Program-made: the position numbers and the translations under genes
The notes under the pieces: model-generated
Database searches by the model: none
Told to the model about the DNA's origin: nothing
What the model saw: only the letters and a program-made list of their open reading frames with translations
Shown here: positions 42,263 to 51,321 of the stretch, piece by piece
How the letters are laid out: each line of letters begins with the position of its first letter
Numbering within the stretch: the stretch's first letter is position 1
From: Sulfurimonas sp. HSL-3221
GTDB taxonomy: Bacteria > Campylobacterota > Campylobacteria > Campylobacterales > Sulfurimonadaceae
Direction of reading: 5' to 3'
Length of the DNA: 64,000 nucleotides
Assembly: GCF_021044585.1 (NCBI RefSeq)
Contig: NZ_CP087998.1
Span: 1,054,001-1,118,000, forward strand

Positions 42263-43527
42263 AACGCTTCCGCCTCGTCAAGCACGCTCAGGGAGAGGGC
42301 GAGTTTGCCGCTGCGCGGCAGCACTGTCTCGCCTTTGTTGCTGATAAAGGTGATGGCGTTGTCGTCGCTGCCGAACCCCTGGGAAGTCGAGAGGACGTTG
42401 AGGCAGACGGCGTCGACGTTCTTGGATGTCAGCGCCTTTTTGGCGTTCTCAAGCGCGCTGCTTTCATCGAATTCCGCTTTGAAAGCGACGCTCTTGATCC
42501 CCTCTTTGTCGACGCTGCCGATCAGGTCGCGGTTTTGGACGAGTTCGGGGGACCAGGCCGCGCCGAGGGCCTCTTTTTTCAGTTTTCCCTGCTGGGGGTG
42601 GGCCGGGACATAATCGCTGACGGCGGCAGCCATGAAAAGATAGGGGGTTTTCTGGATCAGGTGAATCGGTTCGTCGGTAATAAGCGAGGGCTTGCTCATC
42701 ATCCCCTTTTTGGCGACGCGGATGGAGTCGGTGAGGTACTCGGCCATCTCTTCGCTCCCTTCGACGTCGAGGGTGTGCATCCCCTCGGGCAGCCCGTCGT
42801 CGAAACGGGTCGCGATCAGGTTGACGTCCGCACCGCGCAGGTAGAGCGCCGTGGCCAGCGCGGAGGCCATCTTTCCGCTGGAGAAGTTGGAGAGGTAGCG
42901 GACGTCATCGAGGCGTTCAACGGTCCCGCCGCCAGTGACGATGACGCGGCGGTTGGTCCAGAAATCGTTGCGCAGCAGCAGTCGCGTGCTCTGCCAGAAA
43001 AGCTCCAGCGGTTCGGCCATGGCCCCGTCGCCGGTCGTCTGGCAGGCAAGCTCCTTGGTCTGGGTTTTGACGATCTCGTAATTGGCGACGCCGAGCATCT
43101 TCAGGTTGGCCTGGGTGATGGGGTGCTTGATCATGTTGGTGTTGGCCGAAGGGGCCAGCAGTTTGACGCCCGGGAAGGCCAGGGCGCACTGCAGCAGGAG
43201 GTTGTCCGCGATGGCGTTGGCGAGCTTCGCGATCGTGTTGGCGCTGGCGGGGGCGATGACCATCAGGTCCGCATCCTCGGCGCTCTGGATATGGTTGTGG
43301 CGGCTGGCCCACGATTCATTGGCGCTGTGCAGCACTTCGTTGCGGCTGAGGGTCTCGAAGCTGAGCGGCGCCACGAACCGTTTCGCGGCATCGGTCATGA
43401 CGACTTTGACCTCCGCGCCGGCTTTGACGTAGAGGCGCACGAGTTCCAGCGCTTTGTAGGCGGCGATGGAGCCGCTGACGCCGAGAAGGATCCGTTTGCC
43501 GGCGAGGAGGTCGGAGGGGATGATCAT
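42259..43527 (-). CDS. coaBC: Bifunctional phosphopantothenoylcysteine decarboxylase/synthase CoaBC
   Basis: The 422-residue protein makes 4'-phosphopantetheine in coenzyme A biosynthesis. The N-terminal flavoprotein decarboxylase (GVSGSIAAYKALEL, PASANTIAKLANAIADN) is followed by the CTP-dependent synthase (GGGTVERLDDVRYLSNFSSG, ending with the NNI/VISNKGE segment). I start at the ATG at 43527 because the longer frame to 43671 shadows glmU. Its start overlaps glmU's stop (ATGA). Confidence 0.96.
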   Translation of the reverse strand: MIIPSDLLAGKRILLGVSGSIAAYKALELVRLYVKAGAEVKVVMTDAAKRFVAPLSFETLSRNEVLHSANESWASRHNHIQSAEDADLMVIAPASANTIAKLANAIADNLLLQCALAFPGVKLLAPSANTNMIKHPITQANLKMLGVANYEIVKTQTKELACQTTGDGAMAEPLELFWQSTRLLLRNDFWTNRRVIVTGGGTVERLDDVRYLSNFSSGKMASALATALYLRGADVNLIATRFDDGLPEGMHTLDVEGSEEMAEYLTDSIRVAKKGMMSKPSLITDEPIHLIQKTPYLFMAAAVSDYVPAHPQQGKLKKEALGAAWSPELVQNRDLIGSVDKEGIKSVAFKAEFDESSALENAKKALTSKNVDAVCLNVLSTSQGFGSDDNAITFISNKGETVLPRSGKLALSLSVLDEAEAL

Positions 43528-44834
43528 GATTCTGCCTTGCCGAAGAACTTGTGGTAGAAGTTTTTGACGATCTTCATCGGGGTGCGGCTGACGACAAGGA
43601 CGCCCGAGTCGATCTTCGTCCCCGTGACCGTCGTGCCCGCGGCGATCATGACGTCGTCTTCGATCTCGCACGGTGCCACGATCTGCGTGTCGGAACCGAC
43701 GAAGACGTTCTTGCCTATTTTCGTCTTGTACTTCGACTTGCCGTCGTAGTTGCAGGTGATGGTGCCCGCGCCAATATTGGTGCCTTCGTCTATTTCCGCG
43801 TCGCCGAGGTAGCTCAGATGCCCCGCCTTGACGCCGCGAAGGGTCGCCTTTTTCGTTTCGACGAAGTTGCCGATATGCGTGCCGTATAGAGCGCTGCCGG
43901 GCCGAAGGTGGGCCATCGGCCCGCAGTCGGAATCGACCATGACCGAATCCTCGACGACGGAGTGTGCCTTGATATGGGAGTTCTCAATGCTGCTCGTTCC
44001 CGTGATACGGACGCCGTTCTCAACGACGCACTCCCCTTTGAAAACGACGCTCTCTTCGATGTAGATCGTGTCGGCGAGTTGCATCGTGACCCCGGCTTTC
44101 ATCCATGCGGTCTTGATGCGGCGCTGCATGATGACGTCGGCGGCTTCGAGGTCGGCCCTGGAGTTGACCCCTTTGAAGTGTCCCTCGTCGATCAGCAGCG
44201 GCAGGACCCTGCGGTGTTCGTCCCGGGCCATCTCGATGATATCGGTGAGGTAGTACTCCTCCTGGGCGTTATGGTTGTTCAGGCGGGGGAGGCACTCGGC
44301 CAGAACGTCGCGCTTGAAGCAGTAGACCCCGGCATTGACGTGGCTGATAGTGAGCTCTTCGGGCGTGGCGTCCTTCTCCTCGACGATCCGTTCGACCCCG
44401 GCGTCGGAGAGGACGACGCGGCCGTAACCGCTGGGGTCTTCCAGGTCGAAAATGGACATGATGATATCGGCATCGGCTTCAAGAAAGCCCTTCAGCGCCT
44501 CGGCCGTGACGAGGGGCATGTCGCCGTTGAGTACGAGCACCTTCTCGTTTTTCGGTTTGATCCCCATCAGGGCCCCGCCGGTACCGGGGAACTGTTCGAT
44601 ATCCTGGATGGCGAAGGTGATCTCGTCGAACAGCCCGCCGATGGTCTCGATGACCTCCTCTTTCTGGTGGGCGATGACGATGGTGACGTCATCACTGATC
44701 GCCTTGGCGGCTTTGATGCTGTGGTAGAGCATCGGGCGGCCGCTGACAGGGTGCAGAACTTTCGCGGTCTGTGACTTCATCCGGCTCCCTTTGCCGGCGG
44801 CGAGAATGATAACGGAAAGAGGGTGTGTGCGCAT
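43524..44834 (-). CDS. glmU: Bifunctional UDP-N-acetylglucosamine pyrophosphorylase / glucosamine-1-phosphate acetyltransferase
   Basis: The 436-residue protein makes UDP-GlcNAc for peptidoglycan and lipid A. The N-terminal nucleotidyltransferase (VIILAAGKGSRM, GRPMLYH) and C-terminal left-handed beta-helix (repeats around VVEDSVMVDSDCGPMAHLRPG, and NVFVGSDTQIVAP) are both present. Length is typical. It follows a PAP2 gene by 14 bases on the same strand and overlaps coaBC, so envelope and cofactor genes appear co-expressed. Confidence 0.97.
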   Translation of the reverse strand: MRTHPLSVIILAAGKGSRMKSQTAKVLHPVSGRPMLYHSIKAAKAISDDVTIVIAHQKEEVIETIGGLFDEITFAIQDIEQFPGTGGALMGIKPKNEKVLVLNGDMPLVTAEALKGFLEADADIIMSIFDLEDPSGYGRVVLSDAGVERIVEEKDATPEELTISHVNAGVYCFKRDVLAECLPRLNNHNAQEEYYLTDIIEMARDEHRRVLPLLIDEGHFKGVNSRADLEAADVIMQRRIKTAWMKAGVTMQLADTIYIEESVVFKGECVVENGVRITGTSSIENSHIKAHSVVEDSVMVDSDCGPMAHLRPGSALYGTHIGNFVETKKATLRGVKAGHLSYLGDAEIDEGTNIGAGTITCNYDGKSKYKTKIGKNVFVGSDTQIVAPCEIEDDVMIAAGTTVTGTKIDSGVLVVSRTPMKIVKNFYHKFFGKAES

Positions 44835-44848
44835 GAAAAATAACCTGA

Positions 44849-45466
44849 TCAGTTTCGTTTGAATGTAATTTTATCGAAATTATAGAGCAGCAGGGTGCTA
44901 ATCGTTCCGAGCATCGCCCCGGCGACGACGTCACTGGGGTAGTGGAAGAGGACACCGATGCGGGAAAGCCCTACCATCAGGGCCCCGACAAAGAAGGCCG
45001 GGGCGAAACGCGGGACGATCAGCGCCAGGGCCGTCGCGACGGCAAAGGCCGTTGTCGTATGCCCGGAGGGGAAGCCGTGCAGTCCGTAGGCGTTGGGGGC
45101 GGCAAACCATTCGAATCCGTAGCGGTTTTCGTCATAGAGCATCCAGGGGCGCGCCTTGCCAAACAGCAGCTTCAGGGGGATAACGGCCAGGCCGCTGGCG
45201 GCGACGGCGGCGAAAAAGAAGCGCACCCGGTCCGCCCAGTAGCGGTTACCGGCCCTGTAGCGCAGGTAGAACCAGAGCAGCAGGGCGCCGACGAGCCACC
45301 AGGTGATGACGCCGAGTTCGCTGAGCGCGGCGCAGAACGGTTTGAGCCAGGTGTCACGACGCTCGTAGGCCCACTGCGAGGCCGCGATGTCAAGCGGACC
45401 GTAAAAGAGGATGATCAGGGCGGTCCCGACACCAAAAAGGACGTAGATGAGCGTTTTGGGGTTCAT
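44849..45466 (-). CDS. PAP2-family membrane phosphatase
   Basis: The 205-residue protein has six or so membrane helices and the three PAP2 motifs: KLLFGKARP (C1), PSGHTTT (C2), and SRIGVLFHYPSDV (C3). It removes phosphate from a lipid-linked substrate, which could be undecaprenyl diphosphate, phosphatidylglycerophosphate or lipid A. It overlaps the GT39 gene by 4 bases and precedes glmU by 14 bases. It is a different subgroup from the tandem pair at 50.6-52 kb. Confidence 0.92.
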   Translation of the reverse strand: MNPKTLIYVLFGVGTALIILFYGPLDIAASQWAYERRDTWLKPFCAALSELGVITWWLVGALLLWFYLRYRAGNRYWADRVRFFFAAVAASGLAVIPLKLLFGKARPWMLYDENRYGFEWFAAPNAYGLHGFPSGHTTTAFAVATALALIVPRFAPAFFVGALMVGLSRIGVLFHYPSDVVAGAMLGTISTLLLYNFDKITFKRN

Positions 45467-46902
45467 TGGGTTCCTTTGAAATTACGGCACCAGGTGAGGG
45501 TGACGGTGTTGACCTTGCGGCCGTTCAGATCAAGATTGAAGGTCTCCGCCTGCTCGGTGGATGCGCACTGCATGGCGGGGGTGATCCCTTTTTTGAAATC
45601 ATGGGTCGTGATAAAGAGCAGATCTTTGCCCTCGGGCGCATTGGGCTGCCAGAGGTCAAACTGGTCGTAGCGGTTGTCGACGAGGTAGGTGTCGATGCCG
45701 TAGGGACGGCCGTAGTAAAGCGCGCGCGATGCAAGCGACCAGTTGGTGACGGCCGCCGCCTGGCGTGCGGGGTCCGTGATCTGCCCGGCAGCATGGCGCA
45801 TAATAGTGTCCCATCCGTAAAGATCGCGGTGCAGGGACTTGTAGTCGGGCAGGGGGATGAAGGGCGAACGCAGCTCGGCGTAGAGTACGAGCACGAGGAG
45901 GCCGGAGAGTGCGACGGCACCTTTTGCATAGCGCCGCCACCCTACGTTCTGCTGCAGCAGCATGACGGTTCCGATGGGGACAAAGAGCATGTAAAAAAGC
46001 GCCGTCCAGTGGGGAAGTGCGCGGGCGAAAAAGCTGTTGTAGGTAAAAAAAGCCATCACGGTGAGGCCGACGATGCCCGAGAGGAAAAGTGGCGCGTTCT
46101 GGGGCGTCTTCAAGGCGCGGTAGAGGCCATAGAACGCTAGCGGGAAGAGTAACGGGCTGTAGGCGCCGAACTGCGCACCCAGCGATTGGGCAAAGGCGGT
46201 GAAACTGATCCCGCCCGAACCGGCGACGTGCGCGCTTTGGTAAGCGAAACTGATCCAGCCGTTTTGCATATTCCATAGCAGCACCGGGCTGACGACTGCC
46301 GCGGCGATCAGCACCGCTGCGAGGAACTTCGGCGTCAGGAAAAGGTCCCAGCGGCGGCGGACGGCAAGATAGAGGATCAGCGCGGGGGCGAATAGGACGG
46401 CCGTGTATTTCGATAGCCCGGCAAGCCCCAGCAGCACCCCCAGCAGAAGCCAGTCACCCGTGCGGTTCTCCGTTTCGATCCGCATGACGGTGGCCATGAT
46501 GGGGATCAGGAACAAAAAGAGCAGGGTGTCGGGCATCAGCATCATGAAAAGCGCATTGAAAAGGAACGATGCGTTGAGGGCCGCGGCTCCCCAGAGTGCG
46601 AGGCGCTCCGAGGCGAAGATGCGCAGGAGCCAGAAATAGACGAGCGCCGTCGCGGCGGCGCCGATCAGGACCGCCGGTACTCTTGCGACGAATTCGTTGA
46701 CGCCCATCAGCGCGGTAAAGAGCCACTCCGTCCACCCCACCAGCGGCGGATGGTCAAAATAGCTCAGGGCCGGGTAGAGGCCGTAGAGGACGTAGTGCGC
46801 CTCGTCGACGCCGAGGCCGAAACGGCCGATCACGGCCAGGCGCAGGAGGGTGAGGAGGGCAATGAGAGCCCAGAGGGGCTTATGCGCGCTGAAAAGATGC
46901 AC
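45463..46902 (-). CDS. GT39 (ArnT-like) membrane glycosyltransferase
   Basis: The 479-residue protein has about twelve membrane helices and the family's first periplasmic loop with Asp-Glu (GLGVDEAHYVLYG) and the DHPPLVGW motif. It resembles ArnT/PMT-like enzymes that transfer a sugar from an undecaprenyl-phosphate donor, for example onto lipid A. The exact acceptor is unknown. It is 14 bases from the GT9 gene and overlaps the PAP2 gene by 4 bases. Confidence 0.88.
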   Translation of the reverse strand: MHLFSAHKPLWALIALLTLLRLAVIGRFGLGVDEAHYVLYGLYPALSYFDHPPLVGWTEWLFTALMGVNEFVARVPAVLIGAAATALVYFWLLRIFASERLALWGAAALNASFLFNALFMMLMPDTLLFLFLIPIMATVMRIETENRTGDWLLLGVLLGLAGLSKYTAVLFAPALILYLAVRRRWDLFLTPKFLAAVLIAAAVVSPVLLWNMQNGWISFAYQSAHVAGSGGISFTAFAQSLGAQFGAYSPLLFPLAFYGLYRALKTPQNAPLFLSGIVGLTVMAFFTYNSFFARALPHWTALFYMLFVPIGTVMLLQQNVGWRRYAKGAVALSGLLVLVLYAELRSPFIPLPDYKSLHRDLYGWDTIMRHAAGQITDPARQAAAVTNWSLASRALYYGRPYGIDTYLVDNRYDQFDLWQPNAPEGKDLLFITTHDFKKGITPAMQCASTEQAETFNLDLNGRKVNTVTLTWCRNFKGTQ

Positions 46903-46916
46903 CAGGACCGTCCGGA

Positions 46917-48137
46917 TCAGGCGAGGGCGTCCAGTTTCGGCTTGAGCGTCTCAAAGACCCATTCGGGGGTGATCACTTTGATGCACTGGTTATCCGTACA
47001 GGGGGTCTTGCGGTGGTTGGCGGCGCTAACGCAGGGGCTGCAGGCCATGCCGGCAAAAATCGGGGTCGTCGGTCCGAGGGAGCCGTAGAGCGCCGGGGTC
47101 TCCGGGCCGAAGATGACGAAGGTGTGCATGTCGGTAATGGAGGCGAAGTGGGCCGGGCCGGAATCGTTGGTCAGCATAAAGGCGCAGACGCTGTAGAGGT
47201 GCGGCAGCTGCAGGAACTTGACGCCGCCGGCGAAATTGATACAGCGCGTATCATTGACGCAATCCGCGAGGGCCTGCGCACCGTCATGTTCGGAAGGGGC
47301 GCCGGTCAGCAGGACGATCGCCTTGTCGTTGTAGGCGAGGACCTTCTTGATGACCTCGCAGTAGTTTTCCCGGTCCCAGCGGCGCTGCGGCAGCAGGTCG
47401 GAGGCGTTGGAGTTGACGAGAATGACGGGATTCAGGTCCGGGTCGAAACCGGTATAGTTTTCGGCGATGATCTCCAGAACTTCGCGCTTCTGCGTCTCCG
47501 TTACCTCCGTTTTCGTGATGGCGATCTCGCTGTCGTCGATGATACGCTTGGTGAAGGGGAGTTGCTGTTCGCTGCTCATGAGCGCGTCGACGAGGGCGAC
47601 GAAGTTCTTGGCGATGTGCTGGTGCGGGTTGTAGGCGACCTTGTGGGTCAGGAAATCGCCGCGGTAAAGCCCCTCGTTGTGGAAGCTGTGGAAGCCGACA
47701 CGGTTCGTCGCCCCGGAAAAACCGGTCATCAGTGCGGTAAAGCGGGAGAAGAGTTCGAGGTCGATCACGGAGTCAATCTGCTTCTCGCGGCACCATTTGA
47801 AGAAGCGGAGCGTCGAGAGCGCCAGCGGGACCATGCCGCCTTCGTCGATGGTGAAGATGTTCTCCTCTTTGACGGTGTTCAGCAGCTGCAGGGAGACCTT
47901 GTTCTTGCTGAAGATGACGAAGTAGAGTTCGCCGTCGATCTGCGAGCGGAGTTTGCGCATCGCCGGGTCGACGAGGATGGCGCTGCCCATCTCCGAGAGT
48001 TCTACGAGCAGGACGTTCCGGGGTTTCTGGTAGGGGGTGGAGCGAAACAGGCCCGCCGTTTTCGTCAGCAATGTCCCCAGAAAGGTGAGAGGGATGCCCG
48101 CATAGCGGTCGATGGCACGCATCGTATCGACATTCAT
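46917..48137 (-). CDS. Glycosyltransferase family 9 (heptosyltransferase-like)
   Basis: The 406-residue protein has the GT9 GT-B fold: N-terminal VLLVELSEMGSAILVDPAMRKL, a central KTRIIDDSEIA linker, and the C-terminal donor site with LTNDSGPAHFAS. GT9 enzymes are mainly LOS core heptosyltransferases. An unusual feature is a cysteine cluster near the C-terminus (ACSPCVSAANHRKTPC). The start is the ATG at 48137, overlapping the flippase-like stop by 4 bases; the longer frame to 48632 is a shadow. Confidence 0.87.
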   Translation of the reverse strand: MNVDTMRAIDRYAGIPLTFLGTLLTKTAGLFRSTPYQKPRNVLLVELSEMGSAILVDPAMRKLRSQIDGELYFVIFSKNKVSLQLLNTVKEENIFTIDEGGMVPLALSTLRFFKWCREKQIDSVIDLELFSRFTALMTGFSGATNRVGFHSFHNEGLYRGDFLTHKVAYNPHQHIAKNFVALVDALMSSEQQLPFTKRIIDDSEIAITKTEVTETQKREVLEIIAENYTGFDPDLNPVILVNSNASDLLPQRRWDRENYCEVIKKVLAYNDKAIVLLTGAPSEHDGAQALADCVNDTRCINFAGGVKFLQLPHLYSVCAFMLTNDSGPAHFASITDMHTFVIFGPETPALYGSLGPTTPIFAGMACSPCVSAANHRKTPCTDNQCIKVITPEWVFETLKPKLDALA

Positions 48138-49066
48138 GCATTTTCCTTTAGTGAAGTGGTGTGTTTGGCACGGTTCCAGAACCACGCCCCCGGCAGGGCC
48201 GTGAGAATGAGCAGGATACCGTAGAGGATGGAGATGGCGAGGATCTTCGCCTTTGCGAGCCCTACGAGCATCAATATCCCGACCATGGCGCCTTCGCGGA
48301 CCCCCCAGCCGGCCAGGGAGATCGGCACGATGGTAAGGAGGAAGACCGGCGGCACGGCGACGAGGAAGATCCCGAGGCCCGTCCAGACGTCGACGCTGAG
48401 GGCCAGGAAATAGATCGCGATAACCGTAAAGAGGTGGACGACGACCGAGATACCGATGTGTCTGATCAGCAGCATCCTGGAGTGGTAGAGCCGTGCCATC
48501 CGCAGGCCCAGCCGGTGGAAGAGGTCGAGCCCCTTGAGGTTCGCGAGAAAGGTGAACTTGTCGAGGTTGAGCATCAAAACGAAGCCCGCAATCCCGCCGA
48601 GGGTGATCAGGTTGATCAGGTTGAAGAGCCACTGCGGGAAAGTACCGTAAAAGAGCAGGTTGGAGACGAGGTTCAGCACGAGCAGCCCGACGAGCCCGAC
48701 GACCCGGTCGACGAAGATGCCGTAGAAGGCGTCCTTTTTCTCATACCCCTTCTGGACGAGGTCGATCATCCGGGTCGCGTCGCCGCCGATGCTGCCGGGC
48801 AGCACCTGGTTGAAGAAGGTCCCTTTGAAGTAGCTCTGTACATAAAAAGAGACCCTTTCTTTGAAGCCGAGCTCTTTCATGATGAGCCGCCAGCGGTAGG
48901 CGGCGAGGAAGGTGCTCGCCATTTGGGCGGCAAAGGCGATCAGAATGTAGCCGCCGTGGGACTTGGCGAGGATCGCGATGAGCTGACCGACGTCGATGAA
49001 GGTGAGCAGAAAGTAGAAAATGGCGACGGTAACGACGAACTTTATGGCGGTTTTGAGGTGTTCCAT
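48134..49066 (-). CDS. Lysylphosphatidylglycerol synthase/flippase-like membrane protein (UPF0104)
   Basis: The 310-residue protein has about eight membrane helices and matches the MprF-like TM family (LAAYRWRLIMKELG, and the QVLPGSIGGDATRMIDL motif). Such proteins flip lipids or build lipid-linked sugars. I start at the ATG at 49066, with AAGGA 6 bases upstream; an ATG two codons earlier also exists. It lies in the glycosylation cluster between GT39 and GT9 genes, consistent with lipid-linked glycan export. Confidence 0.87.
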   Translation of the reverse strand: MEHLKTAIKFVVTVAIFYFLLTFIDVGQLIAILAKSHGGYILIAFAAQMASTFLAAYRWRLIMKELGFKERVSFYVQSYFKGTFFNQVLPGSIGGDATRMIDLVQKGYEKKDAFYGIFVDRVVGLVGLLVLNLVSNLLFYGTFPQWLFNLINLITLGGIAGFVLMLNLDKFTFLANLKGLDLFHRLGLRMARLYHSRMLLIRHIGISVVVHLFTVIAIYFLALSVDVWTGLGIFLVAVPPVFLLTIVPISLAGWGVREGAMVGILMLVGLAKAKILAISILYGILLILTALPGAWFWNRAKHTTSLKENA

Positions 49067-49120
49067 CGACATCCTTTTCAAAAGTGCGCTAATTTTAGCC
49101 AAAGAAGCGTAAAGGCCCGT

Positions 49121-50500
49121 TTAGCGGCTGCCCGAAACCCGGTAGAGGTAGTAGGTCTTGGTGCGCTTTAGGCCCCGCTGGACAGTGAGGGTATCGAGCA
49201 GCGCGACGTTCTCAAAGCGTTCCGCGAGGACCGCCGTTTTGTCCTCTGGGGCGAGATAGAGCCCTTCGCGGTAGGGGGCGCCGTCGTCCCACATGTCGTA
49301 TTGGCTGTAGCGTGTCGGCGTCGGGATACGCACGGGGGCATGGTCGGGAGTGTAGTAGCTGACCAGGGCCGCGAGGGCCAGGTGGTTGGCGTAGAGGGCA
49401 TCGTCCGCTTGGCGGTGGCGTTCGAGCATGGCGACGGCCTCTTGATTGCCGTACATCCTGTCCTGCACGACCGGCAGCCAGAAGAGCAGCCCCGCGCGGG
49501 CAACGAGGCTGAGGGTGAGGGCGACGGCGAGGCCGGCATAGAAGGTGCGCTTCATATGACGCACCGAGAGGATGTAGGCGGTCAGCACCGTCGCGCTGAT
49601 ATAGGCGGGGGCGGTGTAGTTCAGCTCGATATGCGTGTGCAGCGACTTATAGAGGAAAAAGAGCAGCGGGGTCACGGTCATCAGGGCGAAAAAGAAGAGC
49701 ACGTCGTTTTTGGCGAAGAGCTTCTCCCGGCCCAGGAAGTAAAAGAGCACGCCGGCAAAGACCGGGGTGAACACGGCGAACTGCGACCCGATCAGCTCCA
49801 TCGCCCAGTTCCACATAATACGCTTTTTCTCGCCGCCGTGGTGGAGCTGGAAGAGGAAGCTGATCCAGTCATGGGCGTAGTTCCACCAGAGCATCGGCGC
49901 GACAACGAGGAGAGCGATGCCGACGGCCATCCAGGTCCGCCATGCGACAAAGAGATCCCGGCGGCGCAGCAGCATGAAGAGCAGCAGGCCCATCAGGTAG
50001 AGAACGGAGGTGTATTTGCTCAGCATCATCGCCCCGATGTAGAGTCCCGTCAACACAAAGTCAGATGTTCGCCCCCGGGTAATGATTCGGTAGGTCGACC
50101 AGAGCGCCAGGGACCAGAAGAGGATCAGCGGCGAATCGGTCGTCATGATCGTATAGCCCGCATGCACAAGGACGACGGAGGTGAAGATGAGGACTCCCCA
50201 GAGTCCGGTCCTTGCATCGCGTAGCTCCTCGAGCAGCCGGAAGATGACCCACCCGGCGACGCTCATCGCCAGGACGTTGCCCAGCCGTACGCCCCATTCG
50301 GCTTCGCTGATAAGATCGGTGAGGGCGATGAGGAAGGCGATCATCGGGGGGTGGTCGTAGTAGCCTGCCTGCAGGTGGTGACTCCAGAGCCAGTAGTAGG
50401 CCTCGTCGCCGTGCAGCGGCACAAAGGCGTTGTAAACGGTGGCAAAAAGGCCCGAGAGAAGCAGGATGAGCAGGGCGGCTTGGCGATAGGTTCGGATCAT
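49121..50500 (-). CDS. GT39 (ArnT-like) membrane glycosyltransferase, first gene of the long reverse cluster
   Basis: The 459-residue protein resembles the GT39 gene at 45463 (HGDEAYYWLWSHHLQAG, DHPPMIAFLIAL). I start at the ATG at 50500, since the upstream ATG at 50521 overlaps a TATAAT -10 box. It shares a short divergent control region with a PAP2 gene. No Shine-Dalgarno precedes this ATG. It is probably the first gene of an eleven-gene transcription unit reaching truA. Confidence 0.87.
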   Translation of the reverse strand: MIRTYRQAALLILLLSGLFATVYNAFVPLHGDEAYYWLWSHHLQAGYYDHPPMIAFLIALTDLISEAEWGVRLGNVLAMSVAGWVIFRLLEELRDARTGLWGVLIFTSVVLVHAGYTIMTTDSPLILFWSLALWSTYRIITRGRTSDFVLTGLYIGAMMLSKYTSVLYLMGLLLFMLLRRRDLFVAWRTWMAVGIALLVVAPMLWWNYAHDWISFLFQLHHGGEKKRIMWNWAMELIGSQFAVFTPVFAGVLFYFLGREKLFAKNDVLFFFALMTVTPLLFFLYKSLHTHIELNYTAPAYISATVLTAYILSVRHMKRTFYAGLAVALTLSLVARAGLLFWLPVVQDRMYGNQEAVAMLERHRQADDALYANHLALAALVSYYTPDHAPVRIPTPTRYSQYDMWDDGAPYREGLYLAPEDKTAVLAERFENVALLDTLTVQRGLKRTKTYYLYRVSGSR

Positions 50501-50519
50501 GGGCGACTTTTTGGGTGCC

Positions 50520-50525
50520 ATTATA
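50520..50525 (-). promoter_or_regulatory. -10 box of the long envelope cluster
   Basis: Reverse strand TATAAT, about 20 bases before the ATG at 50500. The leader would be about 13 bases and has no Shine-Dalgarno. Confidence 0.45.
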
Positions 50526-50545
50526 CTCTATGGGGGTGAAACGGC

Positions 50546-50551
50546 TATAAT
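50546..50551 (+). promoter_or_regulatory. -10 box of the first tandem PAP2 gene
   Basis: TATAAT followed by 7 bases and the ATG at 50559; lies 20 bases from the divergent -10 box. Confidence 0.5.
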
Positions 50552-50558
50552 GCGCAGT

Positions 50559-51239
50559 ATGAATAAGAAGATACTCTGCATTCCGGCGGCCGCGTGGGGA
50601 GCGATGGCCGTCACCGCACTGCTGCTTTACCTTTTCCCGCAGATCGACATTGCCGTCAGCAGCCTGTTCTATACCCCCGGAGAGGGGTTCGCGCAGGGGG
50701 GCACCCTCTGGGAACGCTTCGTCTACCAGTCCGTGGGGGTGGTCCTCGCGATGGTCTATGTCGCGGCACTGCTGCTGTGGCTCTATAACCGCATCAGCGG
50801 GCGGGTGCTGCTGGCTTTGAGCGGAAAGAAGCTTCTTTATATTCTGCTGGTAGCGGCATTGGGAAGCGGTATCTTCGTCAATCTGGTGCTCAAGCAGAAC
50901 TGGGGGCGTCCCCGCCCGGATCAGACGAGCCTTTTCGGCAGCGACCGCCATTTTACGCCCGCTTTCGTCATGAGCGACCAGCGGGGCAAATCCTTCAGCA
51001 GCGGCCACACCTCCGGGGCATTTGCCCTGCTGGCACTGATCTTCCTGGCGCGGCGGCACCGCAAAACGGTCGCGCTCGCGGTCATCGCCTACGGGTCTCT
51101 CGTTTCCCTGGCGCGCATCGCGGCGGGCGGCCACTTTTTCAGCGACGTTCTCGTTTCGATTATGATCATGTATATCGTCTCAGGGGTGCTCTACGCGCGC
51201 TTCTTCGGTTGCAACACCCTCTCCGGCGGACGGGAATAG
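50559..51239 (+). CDS. PAP2-family phosphatase, tandem copy A (lipid A phosphatase-like)
   Basis: The 226-residue protein has an N-terminal hydrophobic helix, then the three PAP2 motifs: KQNWGRPRP (C1), SSGHTSG (C2), and ARIAAGGHFFSDV (C3). It resembles the LpxE/LpxF/PgpB-type group, which removes phosphate from lipid A, undecaprenyl diphosphate or phosphatidylglycerophosphate. It is a close paralogue of the next gene, sharing the LFPQID and GSGIFVN/GSGLIVN segments. The start is the ATG at 50559; the -10 is only 7 bases upstream and no Shine-Dalgarno is present, so it may be leaderless. Confidence 0.88.
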   Translation: MNKKILCIPAAAWGAMAVTALLLYLFPQIDIAVSSLFYTPGEGFAQGGTLWERFVYQSVGVVLAMVYVAALLLWLYNRISGRVLLALSGKKLLYILLVAALGSGIFVNLVLKQNWGRPRPDQTSLFGSDRHFTPAFVMSDQRGKSFSSGHTSGAFALLALIFLARRHRKTVALAVIAYGSLVSLARIAAGGHFFSDVLVSIMIMYIVSGVLYARFFGCNTLSGGRE

Positions 51240-51309
51240 GGCTTTTTCGGCGGCCTGCTGAGCACACTTCGGTTGCAGCCGGGTAACAGGCGAAGTTCCC
51301 TTCCGCCGA

Positions 51310-51315
51310 TATAAT
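51310..51315 (+). promoter_or_regulatory. -10 box of the second tandem PAP2 gene
   Basis: TATAAT followed by GCGGCC and the ATG at 51322, a 6-base spacing with no ribosome-binding site. Confidence 0.5.
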
Positions 51316-51321
51316 GCGGCC

